Part shown: positions 1 through 7,028 of the stretch, piece after piece
Layout: the number at the start of each line of letters is the position of its first letter
How positions within the stretch are numbered: position 1 is the first letter of the stretch
Source: CAIYRG01 sp035632215
GTDB taxonomy: Bacteria; Pseudomonadota; Alphaproteobacteria; Micropepsales; Micropepsaceae
Assembly: GCA_035632215.1 (NCBI GenBank)
Contig: DASQHF010000211.1
Location: 1 to 15,732, forward strand
DNA length: 15,732 bases
Direction of reading: 5' to 3'
Position numbers and translations under genes: made by a program
The notes under the pieces: generated by a model
Seen by the model: the letters and a program-made list of their open reading frames with translations, nothing else
What the model was told of the DNA's origin: nothing
The model's database searches: none

Positions 1-19
1 CAAGCGGCTTGCGAAGCAT
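1..19 (-). CDS. Start of a leftward gene, cut by the window edge
   Basis: An ATG on the minus strand is preceded by a strong Shine-Dalgarno sequence (GGAGGG, complement of 25-30) at a spacing of about 5-7 bases. The frame stays open for the six codons visible (MLRKPL). It would be the next gene in the same direction as the heptose operon, beyond that operon's probable terminator. The product is unknown. The call rests only on the ribosome binding site and ATG, so a chance match is possible. Confidence 0.4.
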
Positions 20-58
20 GGGAACCCTCCGGAATGGCAAACCGTAACAAGGGAAAGT

Positions 59-78
59 GCCTCCGGTCAATCGGAGGC
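59..78 (-). terminator. Probable terminator of the heptose operon
   Basis: A perfect 7-bp stem (59-65 pairs with 72-78, arms GCCTCCG/CGGAGGC) has a 6-base loop and lies 7 bases past the stop codon of the fused nucleotidyltransferase/phosphatase gene. On the minus strand it is followed by a short pyrimidine-rich run (ACTTTCCCTTGTT). The stem is strong but the T-tract is imperfect, so intrinsic termination is likely rather than certain. Confidence 0.5.
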
Positions 79-85
79 AGACGTT

Positions 86-1342
86 TCACGCGTCCGCGTA
101 CCACCCGCGAATGTTCTTAAGACGTGCTGGGGACGGCAATATTCCCTTCACGAAAGTTTCGAGGTTGCCACCAGGGAATTTCACTCCCGGGAAGCCGGCG
201 CTCCTGGCTGCTTCGACGTCGGAGTCCCGGTCCCCGATGAGCAAACTCTCTTCCTTGACCACCGGCCACCGATCATTGAGCTCGAGGATCATGCCGGGCT
301 TGGGTTTCCGGCAGGCGCAGTCCTCGCGGTATGCCGCAACCGCTCCCTGCGGGTGATGCGGGCAAAACTTAAAAGCGTCGACATGCGCGCCAATGCTGCG
401 CAGCTCTTCGTTCATCCAAAGATGCAGCGCTTCGACGGAGGCAATATCGTAGAAGCCGTGTGCCACGCCGGCCTGATTGGAGACCACGAAGACGAAATAT
501 CCGAGATCGTTGCAGGTTTTAACCGCACGCTGGGCGCCTTCAATCCAGTGGAACTCTTGCGGACGATGGGTGTAACCCTTGTCCTCGTTTAGGACATTGT
601 CGCGATCGAAGAACACCGCGGGGCGGCGCACCATGCGCAGGAACTCGGCCTGCGCTCTCTCGTAATCGGCGCGGATCCCGATATCCACGAAGTATCCGTC
701 ATAGACGACACCACCAAGGCGGCCTTCGTCAGCGAGCCGCGGAAAGACGTCGGCCTCGAGCGAAGTCTCTTTAGGGCGCAAAGTCTCGATGATACGGGCG
801 TCCAACCAATAAGCGCCTGCATTGACGAGCCCGCGGCCCTGATGCCCCTTGGGGTGGAATCCGATGATCCGATCGCCGGCGACCTCAACCATGCCGTAAC
901 GTGTACAATCGGCAATGTGCCGGAGCGCGATCCTCCCAAGCAGATCGCCGCCAACATCGTGCATCGCCAAGTCGAGCAGGTTGAAGTCGAAACAGGAGTC
1001 TCCGTTCAGCATCAGGAAATTGGTATCGAGTAGCGGCGCCACTTCCCGAAGCGCGCCCGCGGTGCCCAATGGCTCATGCTCGATCCGGGTCGTGAACCGC
1101 GCGCAAAGCTCGCGCGCGAGCGCGCCATCGGGGCGAAAATGCTCGGCGACGACTTCGCCGCGATATCCTGCCAAGAAGACGAAAGAATCGAACCCGAAGC
1201 GCCGAGCCTGCCGAACCAGATGCTCGACGAAGGGACGGCCGCCAACGGACAGCATCGGCTTGGGCACATGCTCGACGAGCGGGCCCAAGCGCGTGCCGAG
1301 GCCGCCGGCGAGGATCACGCATTGTCGGCCGGGCGGTCGCAT
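86..1342 (-). CDS. Fused sugar-1-phosphate nucleotidyltransferase / heptose-bisphosphate 7-phosphatase (HddC-GmhB type)
   Basis: This 418-residue protein has two cytosolic catalytic domains. Residues 1-235 are a nucleotidyltransferase: GGLGTRLGPL at 13-22, K28 in PKPML, and a metal-binding D115 in LNGD. Residues 240-418 are a HAD phosphatase of the GmhB/HisB type: nucleophile pair D246/D248 in FFDRDNVLNED, SNQAG at 288-292, KPKPG at 346-350, GDRDSD at 370-375, and the GmhB zinc ligands C327, H329, C342 and C344. By family knowledge GmhB removes the 7-phosphate from heptose 1,7-bisphosphate and HddC then adds GMP at C1, so consecutive steps are joined here. The start is the ATG sharing one base with the upstream stop (TGATG); the open frame extends 36 codons upstream but only into gmhA. 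GDP specificity is inferred from the neighbouring HddA-type kinase. It is the last gene of the operon. Confidence 0.88.
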   Translation of the reverse strand: MRPPGRQCVILAGGLGTRLGPLVEHVPKPMLSVGGRPFVEHLVRQARRFGFDSFVFLAGYRGEVVAEHFRPDGALARELCARFTTRIEHEPLGTAGALREVAPLLDTNFLMLNGDSCFDFNLLDLAMHDVGGDLLGRIALRHIADCTRYGMVEVAGDRIIGFHPKGHQGRGLVNAGAYWLDARIIETLRPKETSLEADVFPRLADEGRLGGVVYDGYFVDIGIRADYERAQAEFLRMVRRPAVFFDRDNVLNEDKGYTHRPQEFHWIEGAQRAVKTCNDLGYFVFVVSNQAGVAHGFYDIASVEALHLWMNEELRSIGAHVDAFKFCPHHPQGAVAAYREDCACRKPKPGMILELNDRWPVVKEESLLIGDRDSDVEAARSAGFPGVKFPGGNLETFVKGILPSPARLKNIRGWYADA

Positions 1343-1920
1343 CAGACGAGACAATCCTCGATGATCTCGCAGATCATGTGCCCCACTCCGATATGCATCT
1401 CCTGGATTCGCGGCGTGCGGTCGGAGGGAACGCGTATCAGGGCATCGCAAATCCCGCGCACGGCTCCGCCCGATGCGCCGGTGAGGCCGACCGTGAACAT
1501 GCCGATGGCTTTGGCGACTTCGAGCGCCTCGATCACGTTGCGGCTGTTTCCGCTGGTCGAAATTGCGATCAGCACGTCTTCGGGCTTGCCAAGCGCTCGC
1601 ACTTGCCGTGCGAACACTTGCCCGTACCCGTAATCGTTGCCGACGGCCGTAAGGGTGGACGTGTTCGCAGTGAGGGCGATCGCCGCAAGCGGGCTCCGCT
1701 CCCTCAAATAGCGGCCCTGAAGCTCGGCCGCGAGGTGCTGCGCATCGGCGGCCGAGCCGCCATTGCCGCAGAACATCAGCTTGCCGCCGCGGCGCATGCG
1801 CTCCACGATCTTGAGCGCAATCTCCGCAATCGCCTCCGCCTCTTCGCAGAGCTTGGCATAATTGCCGGAGCTCTCCGCGAAAGCGTTTCGTATTCTTCTT
1901 GCCGCTTCGTTTCCGTCCAT
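1342..1920 (-). CDS. gmhA: Sedoheptulose-7-phosphate isomerase (GmhA, SIS family)
   Basis: This 192-residue protein has the usual GmhA length. It should isomerise sedoheptulose 7-phosphate to D-glycero-D-manno-heptose 7-phosphate in the cytosol, the first committed step of activated-heptose synthesis. A helical N-terminus is followed by the SIS phosphosugar site: FCGNGGSAADAQHLAAELQGR at about residues 50-70, then AISTSGNSRNV at about 120-130. The conserved C-terminal stretch QEMHIGVGHMICEIIE carries the catalytic histidine region. Two starts are possible. The ATG chosen has AAGAGG nine bases upstream. A TTG six codons earlier (position 1938) has GGAGG five bases upstream and overlaps the hddA stop as TTGA. 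Overlap or near-overlap on both sides indicates translational coupling with hddA and the fused gene. SIS proteins also serve other phosphosugars, but the neighbours make GmhA the clear choice. Confidence 0.92.
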   Translation of the reverse strand: MDGNEAARRIRNAFAESSGNYAKLCEEAEAIAEIALKIVERMRRGGKLMFCGNGGSAADAQHLAAELQGRYLRERSPLAAIALTANTSTLTAVGNDYGYGQVFARQVRALGKPEDVLIAISTSGNSRNVIEALEVAKAIGMFTVGLTGASGGAVRGICDALIRVPSDRTPRIQEMHIGVGHMICEIIEDCLV

Positions 1921-1934
1921 GCTCGGGGGCCTCT

Positions 1935-2963
1935 TCAATCGAGCCTCCAGCCTTCCGTGCCGCCCTTCGTGAAATGGCAGTTCTTCACTTCCCCATCGGC
2001 GCGCTGGAGCGCCTGTACGACGGAACTACGGCGCGCCGGGTCGATGACGAACATGATGAATCCTCCGCCGCCCGCGCCCGATACTTTTCCGGCCTTGGCA
2101 CCGGCACTCATCGCGAGCTCGAAGACCCGCTCGATTCTGGGCGTCGAGATCCCGCGTGCCGTGCGTTTCTTGGCTTCCCAGGAATTCCCGATGTAATGGG
2201 CGAATCTCCCGAAGTCGCCCTTGAGTACCGCCTCCTTCATGCCGATTGCGTCTTCTTTGAGGATTTTCATCGCTTCCATCGAGGAAGGATCGTTCTCCTC
2301 GATGTTCCTCGTCTGCTCTTCGATGATTGCCGACGAGATGCGGGACACGCCGGTGAAATAGAGAACGAGCGAGGACTCGATCTCGGACAGGATCCAGTTC
2401 TTCACATGCAGCGGATTCACGATCGTGCGCTCGTCGGCGTAGAACTCCATGAAGTTGAAGCCGCCGAACGTCGCCGCATATTGGTCCTGCTTGCCCCCGG
2501 CGAAGTGCAGGTCCCGCCGTTCGATTGCGTAGGCGAGCCGCGCGACGTCGTACTCCCCCAAGGGGAGCCGCAGCCATTCGACGAAGGCCTTGAGTATCGC
2601 GACCACAAGCGTCGATGAGGAGCCAAGCCCCGACCCAGGCGGCGCGTCGCAATGCGTAATCAAGTGGAACGCGAGCGGCTTGCCATCCCCGTAATCCCTC
2701 ACGATCCGATTGTAGACGGCCTTGTGGAGGGCAAGCGAGCCGGTGGGCTCGAGCCTGTCCCTCGCCTCGCCCGAGAAGTCCTCGCCTATATCGGGCGCCG
2801 AAATGCGGATCAGGCCATCGTCCTTCTCGATGATGTGGGCATAAGCGTAAAGGTCGATCGTCGCGTTCAGCACGCAGCCGCCATGAAGATCGCAGAAAGG
2901 CGAGAGGTCCGTTCCTCCGCCTGCCAGCCCCAAGCGGAGCGGAGCGCGCGCCCGGACAATCAT
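1935..2963 (-). CDS. hddA: D-glycero-alpha-D-manno-heptose-7-phosphate kinase (HddA type, GHMP family)
   Basis: A 342-residue GHMP kinase. Residues 1-20 carry the N-terminal sugar-kinase motif RAPLRLGLAGGGTDL, residues 108-118 the ATP-binding PPGSGLGSSST, and the C-terminal glycine motif is KVSGAGGGGFIMF. The match to HddA is close: this family phosphorylates heptose 7-phosphate at C1 to the alpha-1,7-bisphosphate. That anomer belongs to the GDP-heptose route; the ADP-heptose route of lipopolysaccharide core uses HldE, a ribokinase-family enzyme. The ATG start sits exactly before the conserved IVRARAP block; the frame continues upstream without a better start. There is a 46-base gap to the upstream glycosyltransferase stop, the largest gap in this operon. 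The final codons overlap or abut gmhA. A related fucose/GHMP kinase is the main alternative, made unlikely by gmhA and gmhB next door. Confidence 0.88.
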   Translation of the reverse strand: MIVRARAPLRLGLAGGGTDLSPFCDLHGGCVLNATIDLYAYAHIIEKDDGLIRISAPDIGEDFSGEARDRLEPTGSLALHKAVYNRIVRDYGDGKPLAFHLITHCDAPPGSGLGSSSTLVVAILKAFVEWLRLPLGEYDVARLAYAIERRDLHFAGGKQDQYAATFGGFNFMEFYADERTIVNPLHVKNWILSEIESSLVLYFTGVSRISSAIIEEQTRNIEENDPSSMEAMKILKEDAIGMKEAVLKGDFGRFAHYIGNSWEAKKRTARGISTPRIERVFELAMSAGAKAGKVSGAGGGGFIMFVIDPARRSSVVQALQRADGEVKNCHFTKGGTEGWRLD

Positions 2964-2983
2964 GAGAAGCCGTTCCCCGACAT
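2960..2983 (-). CDS. Possible 7-codon leader ORF overlapping the hddA start
   Basis: In the gap before hddA, an ATG opens a frame of seven codons (MSGNGFS) whose TGA overlaps the hddA start as ATGA. A strong Shine-Dalgarno-like GGGGAGGT (2994-3001) lies upstream, but with a long spacing of about 11 bases. hddA itself has no good ribosome binding site at normal distance. The frame could deliver ribosomes to hddA by coupling. It is equally possibly chance, because the ORF is so short. Confidence 0.2.
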   Translation of the reverse strand: MSGNGFS

Positions 2984-3009
2984 CGGCCCAAATACCTCCC
3001 CGAATTCGC

Positions 3010-4272
3010 TCAGATCGTTTGCGCCGCCGAGAGCGGCTGGAGCGCCGGCTGCGCGGCCGTGGCGCCGACACGCACGGTCTTTGGCGACACGATGTGCTGC
3101 CAGGTCAGGGCATAACCCTCGCGCGAAAGCGTCTCGCGAACGAATTTGTTTCCCTGCTTAGCGGCCAACGCCCAATGCTCGGCATGTTCTTCGGGATGGA
3201 GGATATAAGAATCCCACGCTTCCTCCGGAACCGAGAGCGGGTATTCGCTCAACTGCAAGCCCTCAAGCGCACATGCGTTGCCGAGAACCGGACAGCCATA
3301 GGACCAGCCTTCGATGACCTTGGTCTTGATCCCCCCCGGTATGAGCGCGGGCACCAGCGAAATGCTGCCCGGCCGGTATGCCTCCGCAATATCGGATACG
3401 AAACCGCGCCAGCGGACTCGAGCGACCACCTGCTCCGCGCGGTTCTGACGGCCGTAAATGTGGAGCTCGGTCTCGGGGCGCAGCCTGCGCCACAAATCCA
3501 GAAGGAAATCGATCGCCAGGCGGTTCTGGAGAAGCGAGTCGCTGCCGACGAAGATAAAACGATACTCCAAGGCCGGTATCGCGTCCGCATTGATCTCGGA
3601 TGGCGGCGGAGCGCTGTAGACCGCCGCCGCGGCTGGTGACAGAGAGTGCAAGAGCTGCGCCCGTTCCGAACTCGATACCAGAACGACCGCGTCGGAGTTC
3701 GCTATCATCTCCTGCTCTGCGGATCCGATTGTCGCGTCTTCGTGGCGCGTTATCAGACGCGAAAGAGGTCCCTCGACGAGAGACCGTAACCAGACCGGAA
3801 GAAACGCCCCGGCGAATCCGGTCAACAGCGGCTGGTTCAACTTCACCAGAGCGTCCATGCGGCGCGACACGAGATCGTCGAAGTCGGTAATGACGCGCAG
3901 CCGCGGCAACTCGCTGCGAAGAAGCCGCAGGAATAGCTGGCAGCGCACCATGTCTAGATACACGGCTTCGAATTGCCCGCCCGCAATTTCCCTTGCCAAG
4001 CGCCGATGCTCCGAAGGCACGGCATAAAGCGCGCATTGCAGCGGCAATGGTTTTGCGAGCGCAAACGACTTGCACCACGCCCAAGCGATAGCGGCAATGT
4101 CGGCGATCCGGCGCGTCTCGAAGCCGCTGCGCAAGCGCAGCGTGCTTACCTCGAAATTCCGTGCCAAGGCGCGTTCGATTTCGCGGATCGTACGGGATCG
4201 GCCGCTATTGGCGGAAATATCGCGCGTCACCACCATGGCGATCTTGGGAAGCTTCGCGTTCACCTCCGACAT
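3010..4272 (-). CDS. Glycosyltransferase, GT4-like
   Basis: A 420-residue cytosolic or membrane-associated protein with the layout of a GT-B glycosyltransferase. The N-terminal half starts with a beta-strand and glycine-containing loop (IAMVVTRDISANSGRSRTIREIERAL, broken here to its key parts: strand at 11-16, GRSRT at 24-28). The C-terminal half has the donor-binding strand FIFVGSDSL, an ELHIYG strand, and the family's acidic motif GGIKTKVIEGWSYGCPVLG at about residues 312-330, where the glutamate contacts the donor sugar nucleotide. No membrane segment is obvious. It starts one base after the stop of the nucleotidyltransferase-fold gene, with AGAGG about 7 bases upstream. Its position in the GDP-heptose operon suggests, as inference, that it transfers the heptose made by its neighbours. 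The acceptor is unknown. Confidence 0.8.
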   Translation of the reverse strand: MSEVNAKLPKIAMVVTRDISANSGRSRTIREIERALARNFEVSTLRLRSGFETRRIADIAAIAWAWCKSFALAKPLPLQCALYAVPSEHRRLAREIAGGQFEAVYLDMVRCQLFLRLLRSELPRLRVITDFDDLVSRRMDALVKLNQPLLTGFAGAFLPVWLRSLVEGPLSRLITRHEDATIGSAEQEMIANSDAVVLVSSSERAQLLHSLSPAAAAVYSAPPPSEINADAIPALEYRFIFVGSDSLLQNRLAIDFLLDLWRRLRPETELHIYGRQNRAEQVVARVRWRGFVSDIAEAYRPGSISLVPALIPGGIKTKVIEGWSYGCPVLGNACALEGLQLSEYPLSVPEEAWDSYILHPEEHAEHWALAAKQGNKFVRETLSREGYALTWQHIVSPKTVRVGATAAQPALQPLSAAQTI

Positions 4273-4273
4273 C

Positions 4274-5230
4274 TCAGGCCTCTGCCGCCTCGAACGCGTC
4301 CAGGCGACGGCGCCAGGCCTTCTCGATGTCCAGCTTCATCGACTCTCGTAACGAATGACGCTCGCGCGTGGCCAAGGTCCAACCCTTGAAGCGGTCGCCA
4401 CGATTGAAACGTCGCATGTTGCGAGCCGCTTCCAGCGCTTCGATCCAGCGTCCAAGGGGCGAGTTCGAACCCCACTCGACGAAGCCTTTGAGCTTGGGCG
4501 ACGACAAGCGCTCGATCTGCGGACATATTTCCGGCGCACCTTCGGAATTCGGCAGATAGCTCTCCGACCAGCGGTTCTTCCGGCGCAACTCGTCATACGC
4601 CGTGCGCCCGAAGAGCGGCACGATCTGCGCAAGCTCGTGGGCGTCGTAAAGACTTTCCCGTTCGAGGGCGAGCGTCGTCATGGAAAGAAAAATGTTCGGA
4701 CAAAGCATGTTCGTGCCGAACTTGCGGCTGAAGAGCGCAGCCGTCCTCGCAAGCGCGCGCGCACGCCACATCGCGTCGGCATCCGTGAGCAGGATGAAAT
4801 CGATGTCGCCCCCTTCCGAAAAATTGTCGGCAGCGAAGGAGCCGGTCAAGCCGACCATTCGCACATGGGGCAGATTGGCAAGAAACCGCGCATAGTGAAG
4901 GGCTAGCGGCCACCGCGTCTCAGCCAACGCACGGCGACGCGGCCTTAAACCCAGAATGTGTTCCCGCCCTTTGAGCGCGAAATAGCGTCCGTCAGTGGTC
5001 AGGTACAGCTCGGACAAAGGTCCGCGCGAGAGCACCCGCACGACGTCCTCGCGCTCGCATTTAACCCAATGCAGGTAGCGGTGGATCTCGTCGATGCTTG
5101 GCGCGAAATCGAAGACATCTCGATAGGCTATCGTCGAATAGATGGCGCGCTCGAGCTCGCTCAAGCGAACTCTCGCCCGGGGATAGGCGCACCAGGGCTC
5201 GGACGCGTACGGGTCGATGGACAGTTCCAT
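4274..5230 (-). CDS. Nucleotidyltransferase-fold protein with N-terminal helical domain, function unknown
   Basis: A 318-residue protein and first gene of the leftward operon. Residues 22-95 look like a winged-helix-type domain (LSELERAIYSTIAYRDVFDF and SIDEIHRYL). Residues 125-150 carry a minimal nucleotidyltransferase motif: G130-S131, then D142-x-D144 in GGDIDFILLTD, the pattern of the metal site in polymerase-beta-like enzymes. A conserved-looking middle follows, with CPNIFLS and later LPNSEG. I recognise the general type: such proteins often appear near glycan and lipid biosynthesis genes, but no reaction is established that I can name. The ATG chosen has no clear Shine-Dalgarno sequence, so the first about 20 residues are uncertain. 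Being co-transcribed with the glycosyltransferase and heptose genes, it may modify a carrier or sugar by nucleotidyl transfer (inference). Confidence 0.75.
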   Translation of the reverse strand: MELSIDPYASEPWCAYPRARVRLSELERAIYSTIAYRDVFDFAPSIDEIHRYLHWVKCEREDVVRVLSRGPLSELYLTTDGRYFALKGREHILGLRPRRRALAETRWPLALHYARFLANLPHVRMVGLTGSFAADNFSEGGDIDFILLTDADAMWRARALARTAALFSRKFGTNMLCPNIFLSMTTLALERESLYDAHELAQIVPLFGRTAYDELRRKNRWSESYLPNSEGAPEICPQIERLSSPKLKGFVEWGSNSPLGRWIEALEAARNMRRFNRGDRFKGWTLATRERHSLRESMKLDIEKAWRRRLDAFEAAEA

Positions 5231-5438
5231 GAGACAGCTTTGGTTGCAGCAGACCGGTCTTCTTCCCCGCCCTCAGATCGCCCGCTGCGTCTAGCCGAGG
5301 CGCTGTAGAGTCCTGATTGCGCCGCTTCGAGTCAACATGCCCGGCATCAAAAAACCCACCGATTGTAAGGTGAAATAGCGGCGGCTAAAGTAAGACGATG
5401 TCTGTCCGAGAAATATTCCCCTATTCCGGGTTCAACCC
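5231..5438. promoter_or_regulatory. Divergent promoter region between the two operons
   Basis: These 208 bases separate the leftward heptose operon from the rightward radical SAM operon, so both promoters should lie here. Rightward, TTGTAA (5363-5368) and TAAAGT (5386-5391) are spaced 17 bases and each match the sigma-70 consensus at four of six positions. Leftward, TTGACT (5335-5330) is a good -35, but no convincing -10 follows; TCTACA lies 20 bases on. A short A-run (5349-5354) lies between the two. A shared regulator acting on both operons is an inference from the layout only. Confidence 0.4.
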
Positions 5439-5442
5439 GTGA
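5398..5442 (+). CDS. Possible 14-residue leader peptide overlapping the first radical SAM gene
   Basis: ATG opens a 14-codon frame (MSVREIFPYSGFNP) ending in a TGA that overlaps the GTG start of the radical SAM gene as GTGA. No strong Shine-Dalgarno sequence precedes it. If the candidate promoter at 5363-5391 is real, transcription would begin close to this ATG, giving a leaderless message. The coupling geometry is suggestive because the radical SAM gene lacks its own ribosome binding site. It may be chance. Confidence 0.25.
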   Translation: MSVREIFPYSGFNP

Positions 5443-6875
5443 ACCTGCCTGCGCGGCCGATGCCGGCGGTCGGGAAGCATAAGGTCGTTCTCTATAATCC
5501 CGCAGCGGTGTTTCACACCATGCCGCTCGCGCTCATGGCCGTCGGCTCAAACCTCGACCCGAAGCGCTTCGACGTCCGCATCATCGATGCGAGGATCACC
5601 GAGGACCCCTTGGGCGAGGTGCTGCGCGAAATCGAGGACGCGCTGTGCTTCGGCGTCACAATGCTCACCGGGCGCCCGATTGGCGACGCGCTAAGAATAT
5701 TGCGGGCAGTCAAGACGAGACGCCCCGAGCTTCCGACGATCGTCGGCGGCTGGCATCCGTCGCTGTTTCCCGTGGAGACCTTGTCCGAGCCGAGCATCGA
5801 TATCACGGTGGCCGGCCAAGGCGAAGCGACGTTCGCGGAACTCCTGGAGCACCTCCTTGAGGGCATGAGCCCCAAGGGGATCGCCGGAACGGCTTATCGC
5901 GGGCCTGGAGGCATCGTCTCCAACCCCTCGCGGCCGCTTGCTTCGATGGACGACTTTCCGCCGCCGAATTTCGACCTCATTCCGGTCGAGAGGTATTTTT
6001 CTTTCAAAGGCCGGAGGCAGCTCGACTACATCACTTCCATAGGCTGCAATTTTCGCTGCGCCTTCTGTGCCGATCCGTTCGTCTACGGACGGAACTGGAA
6101 GGGCATGACGCCGGAACGGCTCGGCATCGAGATCGAGACGCTGTGGCGGCGATACGGCTTCACTGATCTCAATTTCCAGGACGAGACCTACTTCACGCAT
6201 CAGCACCGGGTCGCGGCGATCTGCGAAGAGTTCCTGCGCCGGGGCTTGAGCTTCACCTGGGCAGGGACGCTACGCGCCGATCAGGGCGTCCGGCTGCCTG
6301 AGGAAACCTGGCAACTCTGCACGAGATCCGGCTTGCGGCGCGTCCTCGTCGGCGTCGAGACAGGCTCGCCGGCGATGATGAAGCGGATCATGAAGGACAC
6401 CACCGTCGACAACGTGCTCGAGACGGCCGCGAAATGCCTGCACCATCGAATTGGGGTGATCTTCTCCTTCATCGTGGGTTTCCCGGGCGAAACCGAGGAA
6501 GCCCTCGAAGACACGCTGGCGCTCATCAAGACGCTCCGCGCCATGAGTCCGACGTTCGAGACGCCGATCTTCTACTACAAGCCCTATCCGGGCTCGCCTC
6601 TCGCCCATGAGGTCAAGGACCAGATGCCGCGCACCCTCGAGGAATGGGCTGGCTTCGATTATGTGGCAGGGGCCGCCGGAGAATGGGTTTCGCCCGAAGT
6701 CTATCGCCGCGTCGAGCGGTTCAAATTCTACAACCGGGTCGCCTGGGGGCGCGAAACGCCGCTACGCCGCCCGTTGCAGAAGATCGCGCGCTGGCGGGCA
6801 CGGCGAGAAATTTATTCCCTCCCGGTGGAAAAATTTCTGGTCGAGACATTCCGACCGGCCGAACCGCTGTCGTAG
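5439..6875 (+). CDS. Cobalamin-binding-domain radical SAM enzyme 1
   Basis: A 478-residue protein with a B12-binding-like Rossmann domain (about residues 14-150, with VGGWHPS) followed by a radical SAM barrel. The 4Fe-4S motif is C203-N-F-R-C207-A-F-C210, and the SAM-contact segment is VGVETGS. The C-terminus is about 100 residues rich in arginine and aromatic residues. Family members transfer methyl groups to unactivated carbons or phosphorus, or rearrange substrates, using SAM and usually cobalamin. The cobalamin-ligating DxHxxG is absent (IIDARITEDP instead), as in many class B methylases. The start is a GTG with no Shine-Dalgarno sequence; an ATG at 5460 is an alternative that removes seven residues outside the domain. 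It opens the rightward operon and resembles radical SAM enzyme 4 most. Substrate unknown. Confidence 0.85.
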   Translation: MNLPARPMPAVGKHKVVLYNPAAVFHTMPLALMAVGSNLDPKRFDVRIIDARITEDPLGEVLREIEDALCFGVTMLTGRPIGDALRILRAVKTRRPELPTIVGGWHPSLFPVETLSEPSIDITVAGQGEATFAELLEHLLEGMSPKGIAGTAYRGPGGIVSNPSRPLASMDDFPPPNFDLIPVERYFSFKGRRQLDYITSIGCNFRCAFCADPFVYGRNWKGMTPERLGIEIETLWRRYGFTDLNFQDETYFTHQHRVAAICEEFLRRGLSFTWAGTLRADQGVRLPEETWQLCTRSGLRRVLVGVETGSPAMMKRIMKDTTVDNVLETAAKCLHHRIGVIFSFIVGFPGETEEALEDTLALIKTLRAMSPTFETPIFYYKPYPGSPLAHEVKDQMPRTLEEWAGFDYVAGAAGEWVSPEVYRRVERFKFYNRVAWGRETPLRRPLQKIARWRARREIYSLPVEKFLVETFRPAEPLS

Positions 6876-6929
6876 CTCGATTTGTTCCCATCGCGCCCGG
6901 CGAAAGGGCTCTTCGCGCTTGACCTCCAA

Positions 6930-6980
6930 GGGCGGCGGACCCATGGTTTTCCCGGGTGTGCAGCCTCGTCACCGCCGCCC
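6930..6980 (+). repeat. Inverted repeat between radical SAM genes 1 and 2
   Basis: Perfect 9-bp arms (GGGCGGCGG at 6930-6938, CCGCCGCCC at 6972-6980) enclose 33 bases, within which ACCC (6939-6942) can pair with GGGT (6954-6957). This 153-base gap is by far the longest inside the rightward operon. The structure has no T-run after it, so it is not a standard terminator; it could stabilise or attenuate the message, or be an operator. TTGACC at 6919-6924 is a lone -35-like hexamer without a good -10. Confidence 0.45.
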
Positions 6981-7028
6981 AATACGCGGTTGCGCGACAC
7001 ATGAGATTAGAACCGCAGGTTTGAAACC

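Noticed and set aside
1378..2196. Plus-strand open frame opposite gmhA
   Set aside because: The minus strand encodes clear SIS motifs; the plus frame has none.
1935..2963. Reading the GHMP kinase as a galactokinase or mevalonate-pathway kinase
   Set aside because: The close gmhA and gmhB neighbours and RAPLRLGLAGGGTDL motif fit HddA better.
6919..6947. TTGACC as an internal promoter for radical SAM 2
   Set aside because: The matching -10 (CATGGT) is too poor to call.
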